A stretch of 64,000 bases of DNA from Sebastes aleutianus (lineage: Eukaryota > Chordata > Actinopteri > Perciformes > Sebastidae). The notes below the pieces were generated by a model. The model saw only the letters and a list, made by a program, of their open reading frames with translations, was not told the origin of the DNA and made no database searches. Made by a program: the position numbers and the translations under genes. The stretch spans positions 18,028,565-18,092,564 of the forward strand of contig CAKAKS010000022.1 in the NCBI GenBank assembly GCA_916700875.1, written 5' to 3'. Positions 1 through 13,200 of the stretch are shown in pieces (the stretch's first letter is position 1; each line of letters starts with the position of its first letter).

Positions 1-240
1 CACTGACCTCACATACGCCCCACATTCCCGAGAACGAGGTATCTCAGGAATGCCTGGAGGGGATATCTTCAAATTTGGCAGGAACGTCCTCTTGGACTGG
101 AGGATCAACTGATTATAATTTGGTGGTCAAAGGTCACTGTGACCTCATAAAATCGAAATTTTAGTTCAGACTGTTTTTCTTTGCTACTTTTTTAGTGAAA
201 TACTGTTAATGTTCAGTACCTTTATTGGGACGGGGTCCAC
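1..240. repeat. Dispersed teleost repeat fragment
   Basis: Text of the type 'TTCAAATTTGGCAGGAACGT', '...TTGGACTGGAGGATCAACTG' and 'GGTCAAAGGTCACTGTGACC' is a pattern I recognise as a common interspersed fragment in fish introns. Class not determined. The rest of the intron up to 750 holds nothing I can name. Confidence 0.4.
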
Positions 241-750
241 TGGTGGTCTTCAGAGTGCTATCTAGTGGGATGCTTAGGTACTGCTAAATGGTTTTATTAC
301 ATTCAAACAATATATATTTGGGGTAAATAACAAAGCTAGTTATTTGTATATCTAAATGTGCTCAAGAATTCACATAAATAAAAAAAATGTCAAATTAAAA
401 TGCATGATTTCCATGACCAGTTTCCATGAACTGCTCCCAACTTATAGATGTGCAATCTATGACAAGGGGTCACAAAGACATATTGCTTTTTATTAAAGGG
501 GTTACAAGCCCAAAAAAAAGAAGTAAGAAACCTCTGCTCTAAAAGAATATTGACAAATCCATATTTCTGTGCTGATGCACCCCCCTTGTGGTCATTGAAA
601 GCAGTTGCGCTTTAGATGTGGTGAATTCAAAGCAAAGTGAGAGCAACCAAGGTGACACCAGATGCTTTTTATCCAGTACTGTCTCTGTGTTTGTTGTGAT
701 GCCTGAAGTGTTCTCCGTGGCTAATAATTCAAACTTGTCTGTTGTGGCAG

Positions 751-843
751 GATCCCTCATCTACGAGAAGCTGGGAGAGAGGGCATTTGGTTGGCCTGGG
801 AAAATGGCAGCGTTTGGATCCATAATAATGCAGAATATTGGAG
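751..843 (+). CDS. slc38a4: slc38a4 exon a (first in window)
   Basis: Enters in phase 1 (acceptor gttgtggcag) and ends in a split Gly/Ala codon at a GT donor. It encodes SLIYEKLGERAFGWPGK through IIMQNIG, around TM3 of the family fold. The preceding 750 bases carry no upstream extension of this exon. The paralogue slc38a2 has this stretch fused to the preceding TM exon. Confidence 0.93.
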
Positions 844-3800
844 GTAGGCAGTGAATTTGTGTGCATCTCAGCTTGATTTGAAAATACAACGGTTTACTGT
901 AATTTAAAGAGGACCTATTGTGCTTATTTCCCCTTTCCTTTAGTGTGTTATATATTTTTTTTGGGCATGTAAAAGGTCTGCAAAATTACAAAGCCCAAAG
1001 CCCAAAGGGAGTTACTCTCCCCCACAGAAACACTGCTCCTGAACTGCCTGAAACGCCTCGCTTGAAGGCCCGCCTTTTCTTCCGTAACGTGGTGATGTCA
1101 CCAAGTAAAGCAAACCTGCCTGGCGGCTCGTTTGGCACGCACTCAAACAAAGCTAGTTATAGCGGAGTCTGAAGAGTTTGGACAGCGTGGGCCAGCTGAC
1201 CAATCAGAGCAGACTGAGCTTTTTCGGGAGGGGAGGAGCTTAAACAGAGCGTTTCAGACAGAGGGTGAAAAAGAGGTGCTAAAACCCAGCCAGTATGAGA
1301 AAATAAAAGCATTTTTTTTAACATTAAATCCCGTAAACACGTTCTTGTAGAAACCCAAAGTCCAAGTATGAACCTGAAAAATAGCACAATAGGTCCTCTT
1401 TAATACAACTATATGTGCATGTTTCAAGTGTCAAATCTTCTCCGTCATGTCCTGCAGCCATGTCCAGCTACCTCTTTATCGTGAAGTATGAGCTACCCGA
1501 AGTCATCCGAGCATTCTTGGGTTTAGAGGAAATCACTGGGTGAGTGTGTGTGCTTGTAGAGATAAACGTTGTGTGTACAGTGTATACAGTATCGGCTCTG
1601 ACCTCATTTTAACCCCTTGTGCTGTGTTTTTGCAGTGAATGGTACATGAACGGGAACTACCTGGTGGTGTTCGTGTCGATCGGAATCATTCTGCCGTTAT
1701 CTCTCCTTAAAAACCTGGGTAAGGACTCCACCACTGAATGTGTATATCGTTCTGAAGCCAAGTTTTTCTTTTAAGTCCTTGCAGCTGTCTTGTAACCACC
1801 TACGCCAAAACCAGAAGTAATGCGACACTAGAGGGGCCCTTAGTCAGCTCTGACAATTAGGAGTTACTGTAATGCAACACTGCTATTAGGCCTGCAGTCA
1901 GCTCCGCCACTCAGATGTAATTTATGAATGCAAGAGTCAGATCTGCCTCAACTGGCTCAGCTCCAAGGAGGCGGCACACTGAGCCTACTGTACAGATTAT
2001 ATGTGATTGAAACAGAAGCAAATAGTATCAAAGCCACATGCTTGAATTAAATGGAATAAATGACAGTCGTTGTTAAGATTTTGGTGTCCGCAGGCGTTAT
2101 ATTTATGGGTGTCATCCGGACCTTAAAGGCTTCATTCATACTATAGCTCAAAGCTGAACTGCTGCTAATGTCAAACAGATGTTATTTTAGGATGTGGGTC
2201 ACAACCTAAAACAGAGATGTGACCCATATCTGAGAATAGACACCGGAATGAATTGATGTTTAAAAAAAGACCCAGAACAGATAATCAAGAGGCGTAGAGT
2301 AAGAATATCAAACTGTACCATATTAGCATCACATCAGTATCTGGGTACTGTTTGTCTCACTGATGTCTTCTCCTCTTTTTAGGCTACCTGGGCTACACCA
2401 GCGGCTTCTCTCTTTCCTGCATGGTCTTCTTCCTGGGGGTGGTAAGTTCAGCTGTCTAAAAGCTTTTCCAAAAGCTATGAAGTGTGAATGTGGGATTCAG
2501 GCATAGAGAAGGGCATCCCATTTGTGCCACAAAGACTAGATTTAGTATGATAAGGAAACACAACATTTGTTCTGATTGGACATACTTTGGGCAGTACAAC
2601 TTTGATATTCAACTTGTTCATAGATACCAAATACTTGATTGTGCTCCTTGTAATTTCTGAGATACAGACATTTTCTTATGATGCTATAATTAGTCTTTGG
2701 GCACATGGGACTTCTGTTTTCTTTCCTAAAATATAACAAAATATATCTACAAAAACGGTAGTCCCATGTGCCCAAAGTAGAGCTTTGATTCTCTGCCCTA
2801 ATCGGCCTCGTTCGGGCCGGTTCAGGCTGTAATTTCTCAAAATTTCCTTGGGCATGAAATGGGTCAGGTTCGCTCATATTTCCTAGTGTTGTTTTATTTC
2901 AATCAGGAGTGACCCCGTATCGAATGAACAATAAATGTATTACATGATACATAATAGCAGAATAGATCAAAGACTCCATTGTGACGTAGTATATCAAAAG
3001 GGGGTAGTGATTCCGTGATGAGATTAGGATATATTCCCCCCTGGAGTCTAGACACCGGTGGTGGTGGTGGTGAAGGGAGTAGCTGAAGATCTAATGAAGG
3101 AATGTGGGGCAGGCCTGGGCACAGAATCCGATGAAGCCTGGAGGTGATCGGGCGGAGGCGGGTTGCCTCGAGTCATGCTGAATTGAAAACTGACAGCAGC
3201 TGGGAGGAGAACAGTTATAAAACTTGATTGCAACGATATGATTGGCTCATGGAGAGCGTGGTAGAATCTGTTTGGTTATCTAAGAGTGAACCACCCACAG
3301 TCAGCTGATAGAGTAGGAGACAGTGAGAGAGAGAGAAAGGTTGTGAATGAGAGAGGGTTAACGGTCTTCCTGTCTGAACTTTCACTTTAAGCTTCATTTC
3401 TTTTTTATACCTAATTTGTAAGTCTGTGATATGACAGTTTATAGAGCAAGCACACGTCTATTGGAAAATAAACTACTGCCCCCAATACCAACTCTTGTGG
3501 AGTGAATTTGCTCTATTTGTTGTTTCATTTATGTTTTCCGTACACCATTTGGGAGAACGTGACCCGACTTCATCTTGTTCTTTGTTCCCAGGTGATCTAC
3601 AAGAAGACCCAGCTGCCCTGCCCTCTTCCTTTCTTCTACCACCACTCGTCCAACCTCAGCATGAACGCCTCGGTCATGCCGGGGCTGTACCCGCCGCTGA
3701 ACAGCTCGGCGCACATGGATTTCTCCCGGGCCGACGTTTCCCCGGCGGTGCCCGGCATCCACGACGCTCACCACTCCACCGGCGTCCACGTCGAGCCCCA

Positions 3801-6800
3801 TCCCGACGACGAGGAGATGTGCACGCCCAAATACTTTGTCTTCAACTCGCAGGTACGATGGAGTTGGTTGGTTGGCGGCCCAAACATTTGCCTAACTTAC
3901 AGTGTCATGTCCAAGCTCGCTTTATGTCATTGGCAAAGGTTTAGAGGGTGTGACTTTTGAAATGCCATAGTATTTATCGTGAAGGTGTGTCATTTACTGA
4001 AAGCCACAATGGCATCTCCATTGGTTCAGTTAAACAGAATCAGTGATTGTAAGACTTACAAAAAAAAAAGCCAGGATAAAGTATCCCATTTCTAAGGTAA
4101 ACTATTAAACGAAGAGATCACAGACGCAATATTTATCCACGTGAATAATCTTTTATAAAACAATGTAAGACGGTTGGGCATTCACTCAGGAATGCATCCA
4201 ACAGTTCACAAATCCAACAGAAGCAGAATGCCAAGTATCCGCCAAGACATGTTAGGTAAAGGTTGGGTTTTAAGGGTGTGTTTTGGCATTTGTATGTGTG
4301 TGTGTGTGTTTAGGGCTTTATGTCTGATCATAAATCAGGATAAGCATTTGACTCATGGCATTATGTTCACATGGGGTTGGTTGCGCTAAAGGTTGCGATT
4401 TTCACATTGTTTAGAAGGGTAAGAAGCAGTCATTATACCTTCTTTGACGAGATGACTACCGGCTTCTTTTGGGCTATTTTGGGCTTTTAATCACATGCCA
4501 GTTGCAGTTTGAGGAATTAAGGTGCAGGGTAAAGGAGTATTTAAGGGTTTAAAGGGAAAGTTTCATCTTTGCTTTGGTCCTTTTTCCCTTAGCCTTGGAA
4601 ACACAGCTCTATCCCCTGTTAGACATTTCTGCCATACTTCTGAATGAAATCGCATAAAAATTAGGGCTGTTAATCGATCTGTTAAAGGGAGATTTGTCAA
4701 GTATTCAATACTCTTATCAACATGGGAGCGGGCAATTATGCTGCTTTATGCAAATGTATGTATATATTTATTATTGGAAATCAATTATCAACACAAAACA
4801 ATGACAAATATTGTCCAGAAACCCTCACAGGTACTGCATTTAGCATAAAACATATGCTCAAATCATATCATGGCAAACTGCAGCCCAACAGGCAACAACA
4901 GCTGTCAGTGTGTCAGTGTGCTGACTTGACTATGACTTGCCCCCAAACTGCATGTGATTATCATAAAGTGGGCATGTCTGTAAAGGGGAGACTCGTGGGT
5001 ACCCATAGAACACATTTACATTCACATATCTGGAGGTCAGAGGTCAAGGGACCCCTTCTGAAAATGGCCATGCCAAAATTTAGCATAAGTTTGGAGCATT
5101 ATTTAGCCTCCTTCGAGACAAGCTACTATGACGTGGTTGGTACCAATGGATTCCTTAGGTTTTCTAGTTTCATATGATACAAGTATCTTCCCTCTACAGC
5201 CTAAAAATCACAAGTTACGTTATTATCACGTGAACTTTAACAGCAGTGATAAAAAATCTTTCTGTACATTGTTTGTTCTCAGACGGCATACACTCTGCCC
5301 ATCCTGGCCTTCGCCTTCGTCTGCCATCCTGAGGTCCTGCCTATCTACAGTGAGCTGAGAGAGTAAGTGCGCTTTTTTCCCTTTACATCAAGCAGGGAAG
5401 CATTTTAAGGGTCACTTCACTCAATCTGCGTGTATTTGTCCAAGATTTTTTTACTGCAAGTAAAACGTGATGTGACCTCTCTAAACGTGTGTGTGTGTGT
5501 TGTTTCTACAGTCGCAGCCGGAAAAAGATGCAGAATGTCTCCAACCTGTCCATCTTGACTATGCTCATCATGTACATGCTGTCGGCGCTGTTTGGCTACC
5601 TCACCTTTTATGGTAAGAGCAACGATACACGAAATCAGTAACAGTCATCTTAAAAAAAAAACAGGTTTTGTTTTTCTGCGTGAAGACACAAACAGACAGA
5701 TAGTTAAAGAAGACCTATTATGCTTTTCCCCTTTCCTTTAGTGTGTTTTATAGTTTTTTACGTGGTGATGTCACCAAGTAATAGATTTGCATAACAGCTA
5801 GTTTGGCACGCAGGGTGAAAATAGGTGCTGCAGCACAGCCGGTATGAGAAAAGTAAAGCTTTTTTTTTACATTAAAGCATGTAAACAAGTTCAAGCAGAA
5901 ACCCAAATACAAGTACGAACCTGAAAATTTGCATAACAGGTCCTCTTTAACTGATATGATTCCCTTATTCGAGACAATAAGAGAAATAATTCTGCTTACT
6001 TTAGTTGGAAGGGAACAGATGTCCCTTACAGTGCAAAAAAATATTTGCTTTTCCATCGCTTCTGTCACTTTTTTTGTTCACAAATTGTTAATTTTGTCAA
6101 CAGAAAACGTGGAGGCAGAGTTGCTCCACACCTTCACCAAGGTGTACAAGTTTGACACCATGTTGCTGATGGTGCGTCTGGCTGTCCTCACCGCCGTCAC
6201 TCTGACTGTCCCCATCGTGCTGTTCCCTGTAAGTACATCACACGCAAACATGGTCTTTTTCTGTCGCCAATAACAAACTAGGGCTGTTCTAGGGCTTTTA
6301 CACTCAAGTTCATTGCAGCATTGCTGTACTTTCCTCTCTCTGCATCATTAAATTGAGCAACTGATATAATTCGATTCACGTCAGAGCGCGCAAACACGCT
6401 CTGCAGACAACACACACAAACATACACCACCCTGGTAATTAAATGTGCGTTCCACCCGACGCCAAACCAGCTACTTGTAAAGCCACTCATTGAGTAGAAA
6501 ATCACTGCCACTTGGTGTCATTCTGCTTACAGACTGTGTTCTGTGTTTGCTGCAGAGTAGCTCTTTTTTTTTTGTCGTTTTCTGGACGCAGCTGTTTTTT
6601 TTCCTGGCAGTTCGATAAAAAAAAAGAACACGCTGTTCGGTTTGGCACTCTTCGTCTGTCGTCATCTCAGATCCCAGAGGCTTAGGTCGTAAAGCGGCCC
6701 CACCTTTTTAATTGCACCGACGCACTTATTTCTACACACATTTTTAGATCTCAATAATAAAGCCTCTCTTATTTTTTGTGTCCTCAATTTTCTTTTAAAG

Positions 6801-7166
6801 CTAAGGGTCAAAGGTTACCTGCCACCAAAACTTATCGTCTCATTTACACATACACACTCCTTCTTCCTTCCCGCTCCATGTATGTTCATGGGCTAATTTT
6901 AACTAGACCCTTGTCTGACATGAGGGGAACAAAAATGGCTGCTGGCCACAGGAAGTGTCATGCCCCCGTTTTAGCTTCCACGCACACACACACACACTCA
7001 CCCACTTGGTTTAGTGTCAAGACGCACAGCTGCTAATTTGTGAATCATTTCTGAAAGTAGCTGCAGGTACAGACGGTGGCCACCAGGGGGCAGCAGAGTT
7101 GGTGATATTTGGTCGCAGGAAAGTGCTGACAGAAAATGATGCAGCAATGACTGCATGTTATGCCTC

Positions 7167-7203
<37 letters not shown>

Positions 7204-10200
7204 TCATACATAGTTACAGAATATAAACATGCACACTTATCTGTGCTCCTTCATATCCACTCTCCACATTCGGTTACATTTTAGTTATTTAGCTGATGCT
7301 TGCGTTCTCACACTCCCGTCCTCCCACACATCCCTCAGACTAACATACACACAGACACACACACACACCCCCCCTCAACCCCACCCCGCAGCAGACACTG
7401 CTGTTTTTTTTATGTCCAGGGGAATGCGATAGAGGATCCCCCCTCTCTCTCTCTGCAGTGGAAGTTTACCAGCTCAGAGTGGACAGTGGAAAAACCCTCA
7501 CCCTGCCCGCTACCTTCAGGGAGATAGAGAGGGCGGAGCCAGCGAGATGCGGGGGGGTGAGCTGGCAGGGGAGGGGAGACAGAAACACAAACCATCGCCT
7601 GGGCGGCACAAGCCTCCAAATGCATTGCGGTAATGATAGAATTGTTGGAAATCTAATGAGGAACAATGTAATTATTGTCTGATGGTGACCATGATAGATT
7701 ACCGAAATCACATCTGGGAATATTAGGATGAATTGTTCCATAAAAATTAAAGGGCCACCCCTTTAATTTTGCTTTAATGTTGCTGCAGTGCCACCCATAA
7801 GTGGAAGTCTTATCAAATTATACAGAATTTACCAGTTTTCATATATCACATGTATGTAAACTTGGTTACAATTTCACAGTGTGTTCAAGAGTTATGACAG
7901 TCTATGTAAATAGGCAACGTATACTTTTATACTCAACGGTTCGTATGATATCTAACGAAAAGTTATATCTCATTTCCTATGAATGTGCAGCAACACGTGA
8001 CGCACGTGTCAATTTCCGCTCGTTACTTGTATACAGTTTTTTCAAAATAAACTTCCGTCTTCAAATGATACTACTTAATTAGGTTTAGGAAAGGATTGAC
8101 TTTGTTAGGTTTAGGCAACAAAACTACTTGATAAGGTTTAGGAAAATATCAACTTGGTTAGGTTAAGGCAACAAAACTACTTGGTTAGGTTTAAGAAAAG
8201 ATCAACTTGCTTAGGTTAAGGCAACAGAACTACTTGTTTAGGTTTAGGAAAAGATCAACTTGGTTAGGTTTAGGCAACAGAACTACATGGTTAGGTTTAG
8301 GAAAGGATTGACTTTGTTAGGTTTAGGCAACAAAACTACTTGATTAGGTTTAGGTAAAGATTGACTTGGTTAGGTTTAGGTAACAAAACTATGTAGTTAT
8401 GCTTAGGAAAAGATCAACTTGGTTAGGTTAAGGCAACAGAACTACTTGGTTAGGTTTAAGAAAAGATCAACTTGGTTATGTTTAGGCAACGGAACTACTT
8501 GGTTAGGTTTAGGAAAAGATTGACTTGGTTAGGTTTAGGCAACAGAACTACTTGGTTAGGTTTAAGAAAAGATCAACTTGGTTAGGTTCAGGCAACAGAA
8601 CTACGTAGTTAGGTTTAAGAATAGATCGTGGTTAGGGTTAAAATAACCCCAGAAATGGCGTAACTTAAGTACGGAAGTTACAAATAAGTCAATGTTGCCT
8701 TCTGGTTTCACACGGGGCACCAACAGCACTCTCCAGGGTGAATGTGGGGTGTCTTTGACAGTTTGAAATAGGCCACACCTTTCAGAATTTAAAAGCAATA
8801 TGGTATGAAATATTTTTTAAAAAAAAGGATAACATCATAATATCAATTTCAAAACAGATTACTAATATCTGTATCTTCCTAGTCTAAGGAAAGCAATTTC
8901 TTTCAAGACGATACTTTCTCAGAAATAAAAAGACAAACTTATAGTTAGTCTGGTTAACTGCAAACGTACAATTATATATGTCCCTTTGATCCTTTTTTTA
9001 GCGCAAACATATTATTCATGTGTGAGAACGTGGAAAGCTTCGACAGTCTGTCTTCCAACTCTCTGACGTGGAACGGCAATCACACAATGAATAAATGTAA
9101 TTGAAATAGAGAAGAGCGATGCTGGGAAAGTGAGAGGAAGGGGAGGAGGACTGAGATAACAGAGGAGATAAACGTTTGTTTTGAAGGACGGAGAAACACA
9201 AGACTGAAACAGGATGCCGCAGAGCAGCTGTGGTGACTTGTAGCTTAGTGAAAAAGAGAAAGGCAGAAACGCAGCCGGGGGTTAGGGGTTCATATCCCAC
9301 TGCAGACACTTACAACAGAAACACTCGTGCTCTTTGGCCTTAAATCCACTATGAAGCTTTTAAAAATGCCAAATTTGTTGTGTTAAAAACTGGGTTCAGT
9401 TCTTGTTTAACTGCATGGATTCCCAAGAAAAGGTGTGAGTCATATCCTTGTTTAGATAAGTCAGTTTTTATTTTAACACCAGTTGCTGAGAGACAGTAAT
9501 GTGACTAAACCTTAGCTAATGCTGTGAAGTGGAAAAAAGTTGATTCATGCACGAATGTCTGATTAGAAATGTGCATTTGTACAGAGTTTGTAGAGAGTTT
9601 GATCACTATTCTTGCAGTAAATTAAACTGTGTTGCTGTAACATGGTCGAAAGATTGCGGAAACTTGGTGTGCGACATCAGATCAAAAGAACTACTCGGTC
9701 GCGTCGCCCACTCTGCCAAGTTTCCATTTGACATTTGAGAATCTCGCCTCCGAATCCTCCTGACCTTCATTTTGCGGGGAAACGCCGCCGACCTTCAGCT
9801 TAGAGATTAACGTTATAGCTTTGTCTGCCACTGTCCTTGGCTCCGGTGGACAAGTTCTATATGAGAGAGGACAGAATGTGTGTGTGTGTGTGTGCAGTCA
9901 CGTGAAGGATAGATGCTAACAGAGGCCAGATCACACAGGGCTTTGCTAGGATCCAGTACATAATGAAAGGGCTTTATGCTGGAGTCAAACATGCCCCAGT
10001 TCTCAGGCTCCAGCTGGAGATTGAAACCATGGGAGACGGCTGCACACGAGCTGATTAACAGCACCGCCGTCACCTTTACGTCTAAAACATCACGTAGTAA
10101 AATTTCCATCCAGAGTACTTACCTTTAAAGTCTCATATGTAAGCAGTTGGTTTCTCCTATAATGGTTCATTTGTTTGTTTTAGTCTTGAATATTAGCAGT

Positions 10201-13200
10201 TAGCCAACGATTTTCTGTCTGGTCAGTGGACACTTTGACTTGTCTACACTGATTTTTATGTGTCTTAAATTTTAAAAATGCATTCATTTTCTTTCATAGA
10301 ACAATAGTGCAGTAATTACATCACCATTTCAAATACTGCAGTAAAGGTTTAGATAGTTCGTTAACTAGTAACAATTACAAGTATCATGATACAGGGGTTA
10401 CGATACTGTAAGCAAGGCGATGTATTGAGATTTTTAAATTTAATTTCAAGAAAACAGTCATAGTGTCAAGAACACACCGCCATATGCATCAAATTTAACT
10501 TTTTTTTATACAATCAGAACAGTGGGATCTGCATTTGCATTTATCACAATCCCTGTAACATCCCGCATCATTTCATTTGCAAAGAGTATTTACTGAGTTA
10601 ATCTTTGCATGTAAACTATTAATTAAAAATCAATCAATACAGTATCACAAAACATAGTATCGCGATATTCAATATTTTCTTACACCCCTATTAAACGCCC
10701 GTAGTTAGCTTAGATTTGTGACTGACATTTGGACAATGCAACATTTTATCAGCGTGCAAAACACATGCACATCTTTCTGTGCCGAGCCCAAAAAAAACTG
10801 TAACTGTTTTCTTTTGCCTTCCAAGGACAAAGTTAAACGCTCCTTTTGACATTTCGGTCAATCTTTCTAGTTAATCGCCCTTAATAAAGGGTGTGTAGGT
10901 TGTAACTCGGCTTTATTAACGCTTAATAAAGTCGTTCATAATGGCACGATGAGAACAAAATTGTCTGCCAGTTTATAGCCATGATAGGAACAATTTTTGG
11001 GGTTGCCAGATTGTGAAAAATCCATTTTTTTCTGTTGTTGTCCTCATCAATAAAGATTTAATTCTGTCATTAAAGTCATTAATAACACTTTCTAAGTATG
11101 CAGTTAATAAATTGTTGTGGTCCAGATGCACTGCAGCTTTTTACCACGAGGTCAAACAGGTCAAACAGGTCAAACAGTCATTGACGTGGTCCTCTGATGA
11201 ATCAAAGAGCTAAAAGAGGAAAATAAAAGGAGAAGTCCGAGGTATTTCACAACCTGGCAACCCAAAAAGTTGCGATTATTAATGTACAAAGGGGAAGTGG
11301 AACCGTCAGAAAAGTGACTATGTCTGTGTGGTTCTTACTATCCTAGGTGTGGTTATTTTGGCCATGAGTTGAACTGGACTGCTGCAGAGAGTCAGTGTCG
11401 CCACTAGAGAGCTCATGTCTACATTCACTGCATCATGTTTGGCCTTGCTCTGGAGTGTGTTTTGGTTGCAGTAAAGTACAGTATCTCAATTTTTTCAGGC
11501 TTTAGTTGTCTAGTTTCAAGTAATTCTTCAGTTTCAATATGGTTAAAACACTTAGATGTTGTTTTCCTTGTTGATATTTTTACCTGATATGGTGCTTTCC
11601 CCGTGCTGCATGTAGTTTCAGTTCACATCCAGCATCTGTTGTGTTTAACCGCTTTCATACAGTGTCTGCTTTGAATATGCTTGCACTTTCACATAGGAAA
11701 TCTTGACTTAAACAGAGAAAACTTTTGTTTTTTATATACTTCTTTTGCAGAACTAGCTTATAACTAAGTCCCAGTTTTGTTACTAACTGGCTGAACCCAG
11801 TTGTGGCCGGGTAAATCCGGCTTCCTACAACTAGTCCGTCCACATACTCTGACAGGTAAAGACAAACGAGCAAAAGAAGCGTGCAAATATCACACGGTGC
11901 GCTCCAAAGGCTTTGCCCCCAGGTAACAGTCGGGTGCTGAATAGTTTGGAGCCTCGGAGAGAAATGCCGCGTCCAGGCTCTAGTTTTCCGAGCCGGCGCT
12001 GATTACGCAACAGCTGGTGGGAGGAAGGAGCATTGCTTGAATTTTAGGTGGGATGCAGTTAAATTATTGTCAATATCTCCCACAAGAAAATGAGTTTTTG
12101 GCTTGGAAGTGGGGACATTTTTTTGGCAGTGGGACCGCGAAGCGCAGGCGCCATCTCGGTGCCTCCTGACAGTCATGATTGAGGTCGTTTGGTTCAATCT
12201 GACAGTGCAGAAAATCCACTTAATGTGATTTTTTTTTTTCCACTGTGCCATGCTAACTGGATATAAATCTTGTACTTAAGTCCGGATACAAAGAAGGCAT
12301 GTGGTGTGCTCTTTAAAAAAGGAAAAAGAATGCACATGCTTTCGTCCTTTTCAGGTAAACTAAATAAAGAAGTTACTTTGCCCATTTTGCATCTCATATT
12401 TCATTCACCACGTCTGACCAGAGCTGTAATTAAATGTGTTGTCATGGCGACTGGTGGCCCTCATTTGCCTTGATGTGGGGACTAGTGAGTAAAAGAGGAA
12501 GGAAGACAAGCTGGCAGAAAGGAAAAAAAAAGTCAACTACGAGTGACAATAGCTGCTTCTGGTAAAGACACACCTCCCCCCCCCCCCACCCTGCAGGCAA
12601 ACCCGCCCTCCTTTCACTCCCGGCTGATGCAATCCCGTGCCTCCATTACACTGCGGGAGATAATCCCTTGCCTTTTTGAATGGGCGCTGTTAAGCCCCGC
12701 CCCTTTGCAACCTTCCCCTCTGCGGCCTTCGAGCTCACGGTGCCTCAGGTTTCACCTGACACCCGCGACCTCTCACCCACTGGAGGCTTGAACAGGCTGC
12801 CTGTGGCTCAGCAGCACCGGGCGTCTTAGCTGGGATCTCCCGGCTCTCTCTTGTTTCCCTCACACACACACACACACACTCAGTCTCTCAAGTGCACACA
12901 CACTTCGCCTCGTAGCACTTGACACACTTCAGTCAGTGGCCAAGTTTGGGAATCAGCCTCGAGCACAGGCCAGCAGACATCCAGACTGTTGTTGTTGTTA
13001 ATGATTTGTTTCTTTGCTGGAGACGTAGAAGAGTAACAATGCTGGATTTGCTGGACTTTAATACTAAATTAAATTAAATTACAAGTTAATGCTGTGATTG
13101 TTACACATTCCTGCATTCTCAGTCAGTTGTTTATACAACTTTGTCATGATATTAAAGGGGAAAACCACCTAAATTAGGAATTCCAATATGTTATTTCCAT

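Noticed and set aside
3495..3944. 149-codon frame overlapping slc38a4 exon e
   Set aside because: Out of frame with the SLC38 protein. The real frame runs VIYKKTQLPCPLP to FVFNSQ.
4722..5177. 151-codon open frame
   Set aside because: Lies wholly inside the hAT-type MITE. Other copies of the element break it, so it is not a conserved protein.
8068..8640. Possible CRISPR-like array
   Set aside because: Units are contiguous 53-bp tandem repeats without unique spacers, in a vertebrate genome.
9241..9298. tRNA-like A box (TAGCTTAGTG) and B box (GGTTCATATCCC)
   Set aside because: The flanking arms do not form a convincing cloverleaf and no SINE body follows. At best a tRNA-derived remnant.
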